The translations under genes were made by a program, and so were the position numbers. This document shows, in pieces, positions 15,665-24,615 of a stretch of DNA of 64,000 nucleotides. Position 1 is the first letter of the stretch. Each line of letters opens with the position of its first letter. The notes beneath the pieces were generated by a model. It saw only the letters and a program-made list of their open reading frames with translations. It made no database searches and was not told where the DNA came from. The stretch is from Saprospiraceae bacterium (GTDB lineage Bacteria > Bacteroidota > Bacteroidia > Chitinophagales > Saprospiraceae), in assembly GCA_022841345.1 (NCBI GenBank), contig JALHRR010000016.1:31867-95866 (forward strand). Reading direction: 5' to 3'.

Positions 15665-16933
15665 CTATAAATCGTCCCTGCTCAGCGGACATGTCATACA
15701 ATGTGAACCACCTCTGGCACGGGATAACTCGCTTGAAGGAAGTGTGATGATAGTATTGGTTAAAGTTTTTGCATCGATGGTACCCGCTTTTACTCCTTCA
15801 AGTAAATCATTGGCAGGCAGTATGTTGTATCCAAAGGAGCGGAAGGCATCCTCGGTTTTTGGATTTCTGTCATAGGTAATGGCCAGCCCTGGTCTGATGG
15901 CTACAAGATTGCATCCATCCGTCCACTGTTCCCTTTCCTGATAGGGTGATTCCCCGTTTCCGGCAAAAATAAACTCCATACTAGAATTGATTTCATTCAA
16001 AATAAACTCCTTGATGGAAGGATAAGATTTGCTCGTTCCATTGGAGCGGTATACCACCACATTCGAACTCATACCTTCATAAACAATTGGCTTGAAAGCT
16101 ACAATGTGGTTGTAGTGAATTCTGGTAAACAAAGTATCTATGTGCATGAAAGAACGTTCGTTCGGGATATTAACCAGAACAACATTCTTGATGACTTCTT
16201 TCTCAAAAAGTGATGTTTTTAAGGAATGAATGGCATGTTCGGTGGTCCGCTCAGATGCTCCAATGAGCAAGTATTCGCCTTCCAGCACCATCATGTCACC
16301 ACCTTCAATGGAGACAATTTCTCCTTTTTTTGAAGGAGGGAAAAGATCTACTCTGTTAAGGTTAATGATTTTACCTGATTCCTGGAGGTCTGCAAACATG
16401 GGATGAGCCCAGAAGATAAATCTTGTGAGGATATTTTCTCTGTACCTTGCTTGTTTGGCAGCTTTTGTAATGATTACATGATCCTTCACCACTACGGCGA
16501 TATCTCTCGTAAAAATGAAATTGGGAATAGGGTCAAAGAATATATGATCCTGAGATTCCAGATACCCTGAGATTAAAACATCAGCCAACACATCTGTGGG
16601 AAGGGACTGCAATAATTCAGTATAGGAGGAAGGAAGCTCTTCATAATCAATGATCATCTTAACCAATTCTTCTGTTTTTTCCGGTGCATGCAACAGGGAT
16701 TCCAGAAGCAATTGCTCGATATAAAGTACTTCATCTTCTCCCATCAAAGCTCTCAGTACTGCTGTGAATATATCGTGTTCACGCTGCATCTGAGGCAAAT
16801 GGACAATGTCGTCGAATAAAAGGCCCTCAGATTTTTTAGGACTGATCCGGGAAATACCGCTGTCAGGCCTGTGAACAATTACTTTTTTTAGATTTCCAAT
16901 TTCAGAGGCAACATAAATTTTAGAAGAACTCAT
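15665..16933 (-). CDS. Arginine deiminase family protein
   Basis: The 422-residue protein has the amidinotransferase/deiminase fold of arginine deiminase: the N-terminal NLKKVIVHRPDSGISRISP, FDDIVHLPQMQREHDIF, PNFIFTRDIAVVV (substrate-binding F-R-D), MHIDTLFTRI (catalytic histidine), EREQWTDGCNLVAI, and the C-terminal RGGSHCMTCPL with the nucleophilic cysteine. It would convert arginine to citrulline and ammonia. No ornithine carbamoyltransferase or carbamate kinase lies nearby, so this is not a complete deiminase pathway operon and the substrate could be another guanidino compound. It leads a likely operon with the thioesterase, YihY and possibly murQ. Confidence 0.85.
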   Translation of the reverse strand: MSSSKIYVASEIGNLKKVIVHRPDSGISRISPKKSEGLLFDDIVHLPQMQREHDIFTAVLRALMGEDEVLYIEQLLLESLLHAPEKTEELVKMIIDYEELPSSYTELLQSLPTDVLADVLISGYLESQDHIFFDPIPNFIFTRDIAVVVKDHVIITKAAKQARYRENILTRFIFWAHPMFADLQESGKIINLNRVDLFPPSKKGEIVSIEGGDMMVLEGEYLLIGASERTTEHAIHSLKTSLFEKEVIKNVVLVNIPNERSFMHIDTLFTRIHYNHIVAFKPIVYEGMSSNVVVYRSNGTSKSYPSIKEFILNEINSSMEFIFAGNGESPYQEREQWTDGCNLVAIRPGLAITYDRNPKTEDAFRSFGYNILPANDLLEGVKAGTIDAKTLTNTIITLPSSELSRARGGSHCMTCPLSRDDL

Positions 16934-17040
16934 AAAGGGTTTAGAATGATTCGTGGCAAATATAAGCCATTAAACCTTTAAGCGGTCTGCTAACGGAGAA
17001 ATAAAGATTTGAAGATAATTTTGAGCGTAAAAAGCTTGCA

Positions 17041-17565
17041 TTAAGGTCCTGGAACCTGAAGGACCCATCCAGAGACTTTCCTATACTTTTTACCGAAAAA
17101 TAAATATCGAATAGCCGGAACTATTGCTGCAACTCCAATTACAACTGAGAATGAACCTAATATATCAAGAAATACATCTCCAAGGATACCGGCTGAGCCA
17201 GAACTTGCAAGTGTAATAACTCCAATGGTAATGTATATTGCACTCACTCCGGCAAAGATATAACCCAACATCTGAGAAGTTGGGGTGATTGCTTTTACAG
17301 CTGTAATCTCTTTGAGTGGAATCTGAATGTTGTTAATAAGAATAGTTGAATCATTAAGAAGATGCAGCTCTCCACGAATTTTTTCCATCTTTGGATTTCG
17401 GGTATATATAATTACATCATGCGGGTTAACTATTTCTTTACTCTTTTTTGAATTGATGTTATACAACTCCAGGCTTTGACATTGAGTTCCAACAGGAATG
17501 CTGAACAGAAAAAGCAAACAAATAAATTTTGGAAAAATATAAGGAGTAAGGCTAAGACTTCTCAT
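17041..17565 (-). CDS. Small membrane protein, paralogue A of an unknown envelope family
   Basis: The 174-residue protein has a signal peptide or N-anchor (FICLLFLFSIPVGTQCQS), a short beta-rich soluble part (LELYNINSKKSKEI, RGELHLLNDSTILINN) and two to three hydrophobic segments (LGYIFAGVSAIYITIGVITLA, FSVVIGVAAIVPAI), ending with a Trp-containing tail. The same order and many of the same residues occur in the gene at 19833-20375 (LYN, KGE...VNDSVVAIND, the glycine-rich second segment), so the two are diverged duplicates bounding the lipoprotein and barrel genes between them. Function unknown. Confidence 0.65.
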   Translation of the reverse strand: MRSLSLTPYIFPKFICLLFLFSIPVGTQCQSLELYNINSKKSKEIVNPHDVIIYTRNPKMEKIRGELHLLNDSTILINNIQIPLKEITAVKAITPTSQMLGYIFAGVSAIYITIGVITLASSGSAGILGDVFLDILGSFSVVIGVAAIVPAIRYLFFGKKYRKVSGWVLQVPGP

Positions 17566-17716
17566 AAGCAGTTTGTTTTATTCGGGAGTTAAGTTATTTG
17601 CGCACAGGCAATCATGCCCTAAGTTATAGGTAAATATACTTTATAATATAGCTTCTTGTATTAGGTCTCACGATTTTTCTAAGAGAGTTAAATTTTCCCG
17701 AAATTCAGTAAACGCA

Positions 17717-18406
17717 TCAATTCAAGGAAAATGTTATCGCAGCTTTTCCATTGTGGATGAATATTTTTCTTCCCAAATGATCCTGCAATGCGCATGAAAA
17801 TTCAAGATGAAATCTGGTAAAGTTGGCTGATCCTTCCTGAAATTCTTCAATTTCTGCAATTCTTATGTAACTATCATTGTCCTGAACTGCAAGATCTGAT
17901 TCGAAACTATTACTTTTGAAAAGTGAAAAGGCGCTAAAATTCGCATTTTTATAAGATTCGCTGACAGGTAATAACCTCATTCTGAATACGTTTGCGTTTT
18001 CATCAATCGGATCCCCTTTTTGATGAAAAGAATATACTCCTGGAGTTAAGCCAGTAATATTATTTTGAAACTGGTCTTTTGATAAATAAATAAGTAATTC
18101 TGTTTCTTGACTTAATACATGGTTATATCCACAAAGTAAAAACTCATACCAGATTTGACTTCCACCAAGCGAGGTAGATTTAATAAAACATGCGGATGAA
18201 TTCGAAGATGGTTTGTCGACTCTAATACAATTAGTTTTATTGTTCAAAGTAAAAGTGATAAAGTCATTTTCAGCCGGGTCATAAGCATCACAGTTCAAAT
18301 AAATATCTTTTACCAGCAGATGTTGCGGGAGTTCAAGGTCCTGGACAATTTCTTTCTTACAGCTGATGAATGCTAAAGCAATAATTAAAATATATATGAT
18401 TTTCAT
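17717..18406 (-). CDS. Lipoprotein of unknown function
   Basis: The 229-residue protein starts with a lipoprotein signal peptide (MKIIYILIIALAFISCKK), with the lipid-attachment cysteine at residue 16. The following lysines and the lack of an inner-membrane retention pattern suggest an outer-membrane location. The mature part is beta-rich (ENDFITFTLNNKTNCIRV, ADKIFIH-like strands near the C-terminus) with several cysteines. It starts 12 bp after the stop of the outer-membrane barrel gene on the same strand, so the two are almost certainly co-transcribed and may act together. No family was recognised. Confidence 0.65.
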   Translation of the reverse strand: MKIIYILIIALAFISCKKEIVQDLELPQHLLVKDIYLNCDAYDPAENDFITFTLNNKTNCIRVDKPSSNSSACFIKSTSLGGSQIWYEFLLCGYNHVLSQETELLIYLSKDQFQNNITGLTPGVYSFHQKGDPIDENANVFRMRLLPVSESYKNANFSAFSLFKSNSFESDLAVQDNDSYIRIAEIEEFQEGSANFTRFHLEFSCALQDHLGRKIFIHNGKAAITFSLN

Positions 18407-18418
18407 AAATATGTGGCT

Positions 18419-19714
18419 TTAAAATTTGAGACCAATTTTTATATCTGCTACAGCATCAAATGCATAAAGTGAATGTGATAATGCACTATTATCATATTTA
18501 CTTCTCTCGATCATAGAGGACACACCAAATTTACATTCAGCGAATGCAATATTGAAAAATGATCTTTGCATTCCCCAGCAAAGTTCAAGCCCCGAACGGC
18601 TTTCTTCTTTTCTTAAACCTATGTAAGGTTTGTATTCAAAATCTTCTTTATAATATGTTTGTTGATGACCAATCAATAAGCTGATGAAGTTTCCGGAGAA
18701 GACATTATTAGTCAGGTTTTTTCTCAATCTCTTTCTCATATTATAATACCATCGGGGTTCTGCATAAACCTGCCATGATTGCTGAGCATACTTTTCAACA
18801 AATAATTGATCCTGGTCTGCACCTGTGATGTGATCAGGTCTGTGTAATTCTCCGGCAACACCAAAATTGACAGAAAATCCACTTTTCCCAAAAGCTTTTT
18901 CGATTTCAAAAGCAGTGGATATGCCGGAGAGGTTATGATTAAATAAACCAAACAGGTCAATTTTATATTGAATGGTTTTTGTGCTTTGGCCTCTTAGCCA
19001 GAGATCTTTTCTTGTGGCAGTAGGTCTGGGTCTGCTGAGTGCAAATCCAAGTTTAATTTGGGGATCTACTATTGGATTCCAGCCCAAAGTTGTTACTACT
19101 TTAATTGCAGGACTCTCCTCAGTGCTTGTGCTGGTATATTGATCCAAGACCGTGTAATCTGCACCCAGTCCCAGGCTTAAGTCGATAAAAAATTGTTTTG
19201 AAAGTAAGGCTTGAAACCCCATTCTGCCTGTAGCTCTATAACCAATATATTGAATTGATTCATCAATAAGTATATTCCTCTTACCGGTTTCTGCTTTTAG
19301 GCCCCAGTACAGACCGTTCATATTAGGCCCATGATCTGCTTTTCTTAAATAATTCCTTATCTCCATTCCAAAGGCCCATTCAGGATAAGTTTCATAGTTA
19401 GTATAACTTGTAAAAGACGATGCCATTCTGGCTGTGACCCCAACCGACCAGTTTCTTATAGGCAGGCATTCAAAAGTGAGATCAAAATCCGATATGATGG
19501 GAGTAGCTTTAATCATTGGGCTTGCCATTGCAGCAGCGTCCCAGCGAATCATCCATCTTGAGGTATCTCTTAATCTGAATATATCTGATTGATGACTTCG
19601 AACCAGATTCCATTTATTTTCTTCATCCGAAGGGTTAGTTATGTCAGAGTCCTGAGCATTCAAAGTAATGGACAAGTAGACAATACTGACAATTAAACAG
19701 GAGATTTTCAGCAT
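18419..19714 (-). CDS. Predicted outer-membrane beta-barrel protein
   Basis: The 431-residue protein has a signal peptide (CLIVSIVYLSITLNAQ) and then alternating aromatic/polar strands with Y, W and G throughout, for example MASSFTSYTNYETYPEWAFG and YAEPRWYYNMRKRLRKNL, ending IKIGLKF with the terminal phenylalanine typical of Bam substrates. No plug, TonB box or OmpA domain is seen. It precedes the lipoprotein gene by 12 bp. The barrel and lipoprotein are flanked by two paralogous membrane proteins, so the four genes may form one envelope module. The substrate or role is unknown. Confidence 0.7.
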   Translation of the reverse strand: MLKISCLIVSIVYLSITLNAQDSDITNPSDEENKWNLVRSHQSDIFRLRDTSRWMIRWDAAAMASPMIKATPIISDFDLTFECLPIRNWSVGVTARMASSFTSYTNYETYPEWAFGMEIRNYLRKADHGPNMNGLYWGLKAETGKRNILIDESIQYIGYRATGRMGFQALLSKQFFIDLSLGLGADYTVLDQYTSTSTEESPAIKVVTTLGWNPIVDPQIKLGFALSRPRPTATRKDLWLRGQSTKTIQYKIDLFGLFNHNLSGISTAFEIEKAFGKSGFSVNFGVAGELHRPDHITGADQDQLFVEKYAQQSWQVYAEPRWYYNMRKRLRKNLTNNVFSGNFISLLIGHQQTYYKEDFEYKPYIGLRKEESRSGLELCWGMQRSFFNIAFAECKFGVSSMIERSKYDNSALSHSLYAFDAVADIKIGLKF

Positions 19715-19832
19715 ATAGACAGGATTTGAAGGCTAAAATATGCCTTATAACTTCATTCTGCATTTTCTACTTATATTTTAACAGATTTAAGTTTCAACTT
19801 TAACATTAAATTATTCGGGACATCACATAAAA

Positions 19833-20375
19833 TCATGGTAGCTTCCCCGAAGGAATTATGATGGGTGTATCGTATATCATTTTTAAAGTCCAGCCTTCAT
19901 CAGTTTTATAATGATTCCCCCAAAAGAAGCTTTTGATCGAATTAAATATGTAGCCAGTTGCTGATAAATAAGTCACGTAACTTAACAATCCCTTTACAAG
20001 TGCCCCAATTCCTTCGGCACTCCCGGATTGAATGGCAAACACTGTACCCAGAGTAATCAAGCCGGCACTTACTACAGATAGTATGATTCCATTTTGAACA
20101 GATTTATTTGTCACTGCCTGAATGATTATAATATCATTGATATGAACCAGCGTGTCATTGATGGCCACCACAGAATCATTCACCATCATAGCTTCACCTT
20201 TTAGCTTGAGTACCTTTCTTTCTTCGGTTTGCACTCTAATATTTTTCAGGCTTGAAATCGTTCTTGTTTTGGATGTCTTAACATTATACAAATAAAAGTT
20301 TTGACCCTTCCCTGCAATGGATATAATTAATAAACAAATGGAACCTATGAATTTAAAAGCCTTGGAGTAGTTCAT
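19833..20375 (-). CDS. Small membrane protein, paralogue B of an unknown envelope family
   Basis: The 180-residue protein shares its plan with the gene at 17041-17565: signal peptide (FIGSICLLIISIAGKGQ), short beta part beginning FYLYNVKTSK, the sub-motif LKGEAMMVNDSVVAIND, then two hydrophobic segments (GIILSVVSAGLITLGTVFAI and a glycine-rich second one) and a Trp in the tail (DEGWTLKM). It lies upstream of the barrel and lipoprotein genes on the same strand and may head their transcript. No function is known to me. Start chosen at the only ATG before the signal peptide. Confidence 0.65.
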   Translation of the reverse strand: MNYSKAFKFIGSICLLIISIAGKGQNFYLYNVKTSKTRTISSLKNIRVQTEERKVLKLKGEAMMVNDSVVAINDTLVHINDIIIIQAVTNKSVQNGIILSVVSAGLITLGTVFAIQSGSAEGIGALVKGLLSYVTYLSATGYIFNSIKSFFWGNHYKTDEGWTLKMIYDTPIIIPSGKLP

Positions 20376-20464
20376 AACTGAGGTAGATGGATTTGTAAAA
20401 AAACGTAAAATTAGTTCGCCTGGATAGTTGTAGATTTCATTTTTTGTATTTTTACAAAAAAATA

Positions 20465-20749
20465 ATGAGTTTCATATCCATTATAGGCCTGGTTGCTGCA
20501 TTTTTAACGACCGGCGCATTTGTTCCTCAGGCTGTCAAAACAATCAGAACAAAATCCACTGAGGATCTTTCATTAGCTACTTTTTCGATGATGTTTACCG
20601 GAACTATTTGCTGGTTTTCTTATGGATGGTTGATTAATGATGTCCCTTTAATTCTGGCCAATCTCATTGCTTCCTTTCTGACTGGAACGATCCTGGTACT
20701 CAAGCTAAAATCTATCGGGAATAAAAATACATATACAAATGAAAATTAA
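20465..20749 (+). CDS. SemiSWEET-type sugar transporter
   Basis: I start at the ATG at 20465, giving 94 residues and three membrane helices, the size of a bacterial SemiSWEET half-transporter that works as a dimer to move sugars along their gradient. The MtN3/PQ-loop signature is clear: TTGAFVPQAVKTIRTKSTED (PQ motif followed by a charged turn), then LATFSMMFTGTICWFSYGWL with the conserved tryptophan and asparagine (INDVPLILANLIAS). A TTG further upstream would add seven poorly placed residues. Its stop overlaps the next gene by 11 bases. Confidence 0.9.
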   Translation: MSFISIIGLVAAFLTTGAFVPQAVKTIRTKSTEDLSLATFSMMFTGTICWFSYGWLINDVPLILANLIASFLTGTILVLKLKSIGNKNTYTNEN

Positions 20750-21377
20750 AGCTCTCATTGTAGCTTTTTGCCATCTTCTGCTATTACCCATCTATGCGCA
20801 GGATACCATCCGGCTAGTAAATCCATCTCTGGAAGATACTCCCCGTTGTTGCAAGCCTCCCTATGGCTGGGAAAGCCTCGATTTTGATGGAAATACTCCT
20901 CCTGATGTACAACCCGGAGGAGGCTTCAAGGTGGCAAATATTCCTGCGGAGGGTCGGACTTATGTCAGCATGGTTACCAGGGACGATGGAACATTTGAAA
21001 CGATTTACCAGAAGCTTAGCGCACCCTTATTGCCTAATGCTTGCTATAAGATTTCAGTTTTTCTTGCAAAATCGCTGGAGTATACCTCAGGTACCAAATG
21101 GTCACCCAATAAATTCATAGATTTTCTGTCCCCCACCATCATTCAAATTCTGGGAGGCAACAGTCCGGATGATCCTGAACTTGAAGTCCTGAATGCATCT
21201 ACTCCAGTCGATCATTATGAATGGATTGAGTATGTATTTGAGTTTATTCCATCAGAAGATTTTTCTTACATTTTTTTCAGTGCTTATTTTCCTGAGGGCA
21301 TTGAAATGGCTACCAATGGCCATATACTGATCGACCATTTTTCAGATATAGTACCATGTGAGGATATCACTGACTAG
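20739..21377 (+). CDS. Secreted protein with a jellyroll-like domain
   Basis: The 212-residue protein has a signal peptide (IVAFCHLLLLPIYAQ) and a mature domain beginning IRLVNPSLEDTPRCCKPPYG, a form often seen as 'NPSFE/NPSLE' openings of carbohydrate-binding jellyroll modules in Bacteroidota surface proteins. Strand-rich blocks follow (YVSMVTRDDGTFETIYQKL, CYKISVFLAKSLEY, YEWIEYVFEFIPSEDFSYIFF), ending GHILIDHFSDI. It has no T9SS tail or OmpA domain. It overlaps the SemiSWEET gene by 11 bases, suggesting co-translation with a sugar transporter. Sugar binding is inferred. Confidence 0.65.
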   Translation: MKIKALIVAFCHLLLLPIYAQDTIRLVNPSLEDTPRCCKPPYGWESLDFDGNTPPDVQPGGGFKVANIPAEGRTYVSMVTRDDGTFETIYQKLSAPLLPNACYKISVFLAKSLEYTSGTKWSPNKFIDFLSPTIIQILGGNSPDDPELEVLNASTPVDHYEWIEYVFEFIPSEDFSYIFFSAYFPEGIEMATNGHILIDHFSDIVPCEDITD

Positions 21378-21431
21378 ATATTTCCTGCACTGTTTGTTTT
21401 GGTATTGAATTCCGGTTATCATAAAGCATAT

Positions 21432-21544
21432 TTGGAATGGATTCCAATTAAATATTGTATAATTTGGAATGGATTCCAATTATTTAATGAGATTAATTGT
21501 ATTGTGTTCCAACTTTTATATAAAATAATTGGATGGTGTTCCAA
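21432..21544. promoter_or_regulatory. Four iterated dyad sites before cvfB
   Basis: TTGGAATGGATTCCAA occurs perfectly at 21432-21447 and 21464-21479, then as TTGTATTGTGTTCCAA at 21497-21512 and TTGGATGGTGTTCCAA at 21529-21544. The start-to-start distances are 32, 33 and 32 bp, about three helical turns, so all four face the same side of DNA. The first two are symmetric around GGAATGGATTCC. This looks like a cooperative operator for an unidentified regulator of the downstream S1-domain gene; it could instead be a simple tandem duplication. Confidence 0.7.
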
Positions 21545-21628
21545 AAAGCTTTAGCTCAGGAATCATTCAAAAGTTCAGGTTACCTTATTCTCCAATAAGC
21601 ATTAGCTTTGCACCTTATTCCTGCTATT

Positions 21629-22462
21629 ATGTTAAAAATTGGTGAAATACAACAAATGTCCATTCTCAGAGAAACCGGATCGGGATTGTTTCTCGGGAAT
21701 GAAGAAGGAGACGAAGTGCTTCTACCATTTAAATATGCTCCTCCGGGATTTGAGATAGATGATGTCATTGATGCATTTATTTACACAGATGATCAGAACC
21801 GTCCCATCGCCACTACACAAACTCCCTTAATCACTGTAGGAAAATTCGCTTATCTTACTGTCACCTCAGTAGAATCAATGGGAGCATTTATGGATATTGG
21901 AATTCATAAGGATTTGCTCGTTCCATTTAAGGAACAAGCCAAAAGAATGATGGCAGGCCGTAGCTATGTAATTCATATGTACCTGGACAAAGTGAGCGGC
22001 AGGATGACAGGCTCAGCATTGATCAACAAATATGTTAAATCTGAAGCCTCTGGTCTGGAAGCAGGGGAGGAGGTTGAAATCCTGATCTATGAAAAGACGG
22101 AACTGGGCTACAATGCAATAGTAAATCAGGAATTCAGAGGATTATTATACCATTCGGAGATTTTCGAGCCACTTCCGATAGGTTTTGACAGAAATGCATT
22201 TGTCAAACAAATCCGGCCTGATAATAGAATAGACTTGTTGCTTAGAAAACCCGGTCATGAGCATATTGATCAAAGTGCCACTGATATCCTGGATGCGATC
22301 AAATACTACAAGGGACATCTGCCATTACACGATAAGAGCACACCGGAGGAGATTTACAAAGTCATGGGAATGAGTAAAAAGACTTTTAAGAAAGCGGTGG
22401 GGAGTCTTTATAAATCCCGTTTGATTCGACTGGAAGACGATGGTATTCATTTGGCAGAATAA
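21629..22462 (+). CDS. CvfB-like S1-domain RNA-binding protein
   Basis: I start at the ATG at 21629 (277 residues), not at the upstream TTG. The protein is built of S1-like OB folds and a C-terminal winged helix, as in CvfB/YitL: GSGLFLGNEEGDEVLLPFK near residue 20, GAFMDIGIHKDLLVPFKEQ (the most typical S1 block) near residue 90, NAIVNQEFRGLLYHSEIFE, and the C-terminal EIYKVMGMSKKTFKKAVGSL winged-helix recognition part. CvfB binds RNA and affects virulence-factor expression in Staphylococcus. Four dyad sites lie just upstream. Confidence 0.9.
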   Translation: MLKIGEIQQMSILRETGSGLFLGNEEGDEVLLPFKYAPPGFEIDDVIDAFIYTDDQNRPIATTQTPLITVGKFAYLTVTSVESMGAFMDIGIHKDLLVPFKEQAKRMMAGRSYVIHMYLDKVSGRMTGSALINKYVKSEASGLEAGEEVEILIYEKTELGYNAIVNQEFRGLLYHSEIFEPLPIGFDRNAFVKQIRPDNRIDLLLRKPGHEHIDQSATDILDAIKYYKGHLPLHDKSTPEEIYKVMGMSKKTFKKAVGSLYKSRLIRLEDDGIHLAE

Positions 22463-22467
22463 ATACA

Positions 22468-23517
22468 TCAGAAAAATAACAAATGCCCCCTGAATCTGCC
22501 TTGTGATGTCCATTCCAGCGTTGGGAAAGGAATTTTTACAAATTGAAGTGCATTGAACAGCGACTTCAGGAAAGGTGATTTGACCGGAATTTTAGTCCAG
22601 TCTATATCCAGCGATAAGAAATATTGTCTGTATCGCTCCACGGGAAAAGTATATACTTCATTTTGCCAGTTCCAGGAATTGCTGTTGGCACCGTAGATAT
22701 TTTCAGCGCTGTGTCCTACAGATATACCAAGCCATTCGGGCCATTTAATTTTCTCAGTGATATATATTTCGCCCGGAAAAACTGAAACCCAATAATTCAG
22801 CGCATTATAATCCTTCAAAAATCTGTCTGCATATGTTTTGCCATATAGGTCTGAAGCCCGGCGTGAAGGTGTATCAGTGGCATTTCCTGATGCAGAAATG
22901 AGACGGGTATCAGGATAGTTTCTGAATCTCGTAGACATTTTATATTGAATCCATTGTTTATCCCAGATCAATTGCTGAATCGCAAATGTACCTGCTCCCA
23001 GTGTATTGAAAGCAACATCCGGAATAGAAAAGCCGTATGTTTCGACATGTCCATCCATAATTTCAAATGTGAGCTGGAAAGCAGAAGCCACTCCAAATCC
23101 GGTCCAAATGGAAGCATTTTTTGATAATCCGGTCCACTTTGCAACCTGATATACCAGTGCAGCTTCATAATAGGCAGAGGTACTATGCCCCCATTTATCT
23201 TTATTTTCCCATTCACCCCAGTCATTAAATAATCGAAATTTTCCTCTGGGCTGCTGAGAATACCAAACTTGGTCCAGTGCAATGAATGCCCCTGCGCTTA
23301 CTACTGCTCCTGAAATCCCTACAGGATAGAATCTTTTCCCGTTAAATGTGTCCGAGGGCTCAAAAAATGATTGAGCAGTAAGATTTTTAGGGATTAAGAC
23401 ACAGAATATGTATAACAGAATGATGCCTGCCTGCGTTGTATGTCCTGAGAGGGAAAAATATATGGAGAGTATCGTACTTTTATGAGTGTGCATTTTGATT
23501 TTGCTCATTTGTATCAA
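22468..23517 (-). CDS. DUF2279-family envelope protein
   Basis: The 349-residue protein has an N-terminal hydrophobic segment (AGIILLYIFCVLIPKNLTAQ) that can serve as an uncleaved anchor or late signal, then the DUF2279/YfiM pattern: GHSTSAYYEAALVYQVAKW, WTGFGVASAFQLTFEIMDG and GFSIPDVAFNTLGAGTFAIQQ, with the conserved histidine and aspartate positions. These proteins are predicted to be periplasmic or outer-membrane-associated, and their function is unknown. The start is uncertain because several ATGs lie before the hydrophobic segment, and the 5' end overlaps the divergent PorP/SprF leader region. Confidence 0.75.
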   Translation of the reverse strand: MIQMSKIKMHTHKSTILSIYFSLSGHTTQAGIILLYIFCVLIPKNLTAQSFFEPSDTFNGKRFYPVGISGAVVSAGAFIALDQVWYSQQPRGKFRLFNDWGEWENKDKWGHSTSAYYEAALVYQVAKWTGLSKNASIWTGFGVASAFQLTFEIMDGHVETYGFSIPDVAFNTLGAGTFAIQQLIWDKQWIQYKMSTRFRNYPDTRLISASGNATDTPSRRASDLYGKTYADRFLKDYNALNYWVSVFPGEIYITEKIKWPEWLGISVGHSAENIYGANSNSWNWQNEVYTFPVERYRQYFLSLDIDWTKIPVKSPFLKSLFNALQFVKIPFPTLEWTSQGRFRGHLLFF

Positions 23518-23574
23518 GTAAATAAATTATGGTATCTTTCCACCCCGAATTGTCATATTACGATAAACAAATCT

Positions 23575-24585
23575 ATGAGAATTAAATTATTTACACTTAC
23601 TATAATCGTTTTTGTCGGCTTACAATTGCGTCTGGACGGTCAGGATATACATTTTTCTCAATTTCATATGTCTCCGCTAACTACCAATCCCGGTCTTACC
23701 GGTAATTTCCTTGGTACCATGCGATTGGGTGGAATATACCGGAGTCAGTGGGGAGGTATTCTTGCCAAATCCTACAGGACTCCATCATTCTATATTGATG
23801 CACCTGTGATCAGAGGTTTTCGCAAACAGGATTGGGTAGGTGCAGGAGGAGTATTGTATCAGGATCAGGCTGGTGCAGGAAATCTGACAACCGGAGGTTT
23901 ATGGTTTTCAGCGGCATATCACCTGGGCCTGGGGAAAACTGCCAAAAGAGTGCTTTCTGTCGGACTCCAATATGGAATTGGACAGAAACAGGTGAATGAT
24001 ATCCAGAATTTGAGATTTTTTGATGGAATAGAAAATGGTGGTTCAAGTTTGGATGAAGGAAATATATCCGGTGACAATACGAGATACACTGATGTGAATG
24101 TAGGTATTGTGTACACTCAGAAACTGACAGGAGATGATCGCATTCATGGCGGAATATCTGCTGCTCACGTGAGCAGAGGCAGAGCAACTGTGCTTAGCGC
24201 AGGTGGTGGGGGATTCAGACTTCCGCTCAGATTTGTTGGTTATGCCGCCGCAGAAACTACTATGAGAGAAAGATTCAAAGTGCGTCCTGCAGTTCAATTC
24301 CAGTATATGGACAGTCAGTATGAATTATTATTGCAGGCTATAGGTGGATATGTGATTAGTCCGGAAGAACAATTGACACTTTTGGTGGGTTTAGGATATC
24401 GTTTGCAGGATGCTGTTATTCCTTATGTGGGTGTAGATTATAAAACATTTAAGGTGGGCCTTGCCTATGACTTAAATGCCTCCAAACTTGGCGCCGGAAC
24501 AGCATTCGAACTGGCAGTATCATATATCGTAAGAGTCGTGAAAAAGCCAACTGTTAAACCGGTTATTTTCTGCCCAAGGTTTTAA
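23575..24585 (+). CDS. PorP/SprF family type IX secretion-associated outer-membrane protein
   Basis: The start is taken at 23575, where a signal peptide begins (MRIKLFTLTIIVFVGLQLRL). The mature protein starts with DIHFSQFHMSPLTTNPGLTG, the signature of PorP/SprF, and goes on with short beta-barrel strands (GGIYRSQWGGI, YIDAPVIRGFRKQDWVG) to a C-terminal aromatic strand. PorP/SprF proteins sit in the outer membrane and are needed for presenting particular T9SS cargo such as SprB-like adhesins. It is followed after 30 bp by an OmpA/PD40 protein, the standard PorP partner pairing in this phylum. It is one of many paralogues expected in the genome. Confidence 0.9.
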   Translation: MRIKLFTLTIIVFVGLQLRLDGQDIHFSQFHMSPLTTNPGLTGNFLGTMRLGGIYRSQWGGILAKSYRTPSFYIDAPVIRGFRKQDWVGAGGVLYQDQAGAGNLTTGGLWFSAAYHLGLGKTAKRVLSVGLQYGIGQKQVNDIQNLRFFDGIENGGSSLDEGNISGDNTRYTDVNVGIVYTQKLTGDDRIHGGISAAHVSRGRATVLSAGGGGFRLPLRFVGYAAAETTMRERFKVRPAVQFQYMDSQYELLLQAIGGYVISPEEQLTLLVGLGYRLQDAVIPYVGVDYKTFKVGLAYDLNASKLGAGTAFELAVSYIVRVVKKPTVKPVIFCPRF

Positions 24586-24615
24586 TATTATCAATTGATT
24601 AAAAGGTTATAATCC

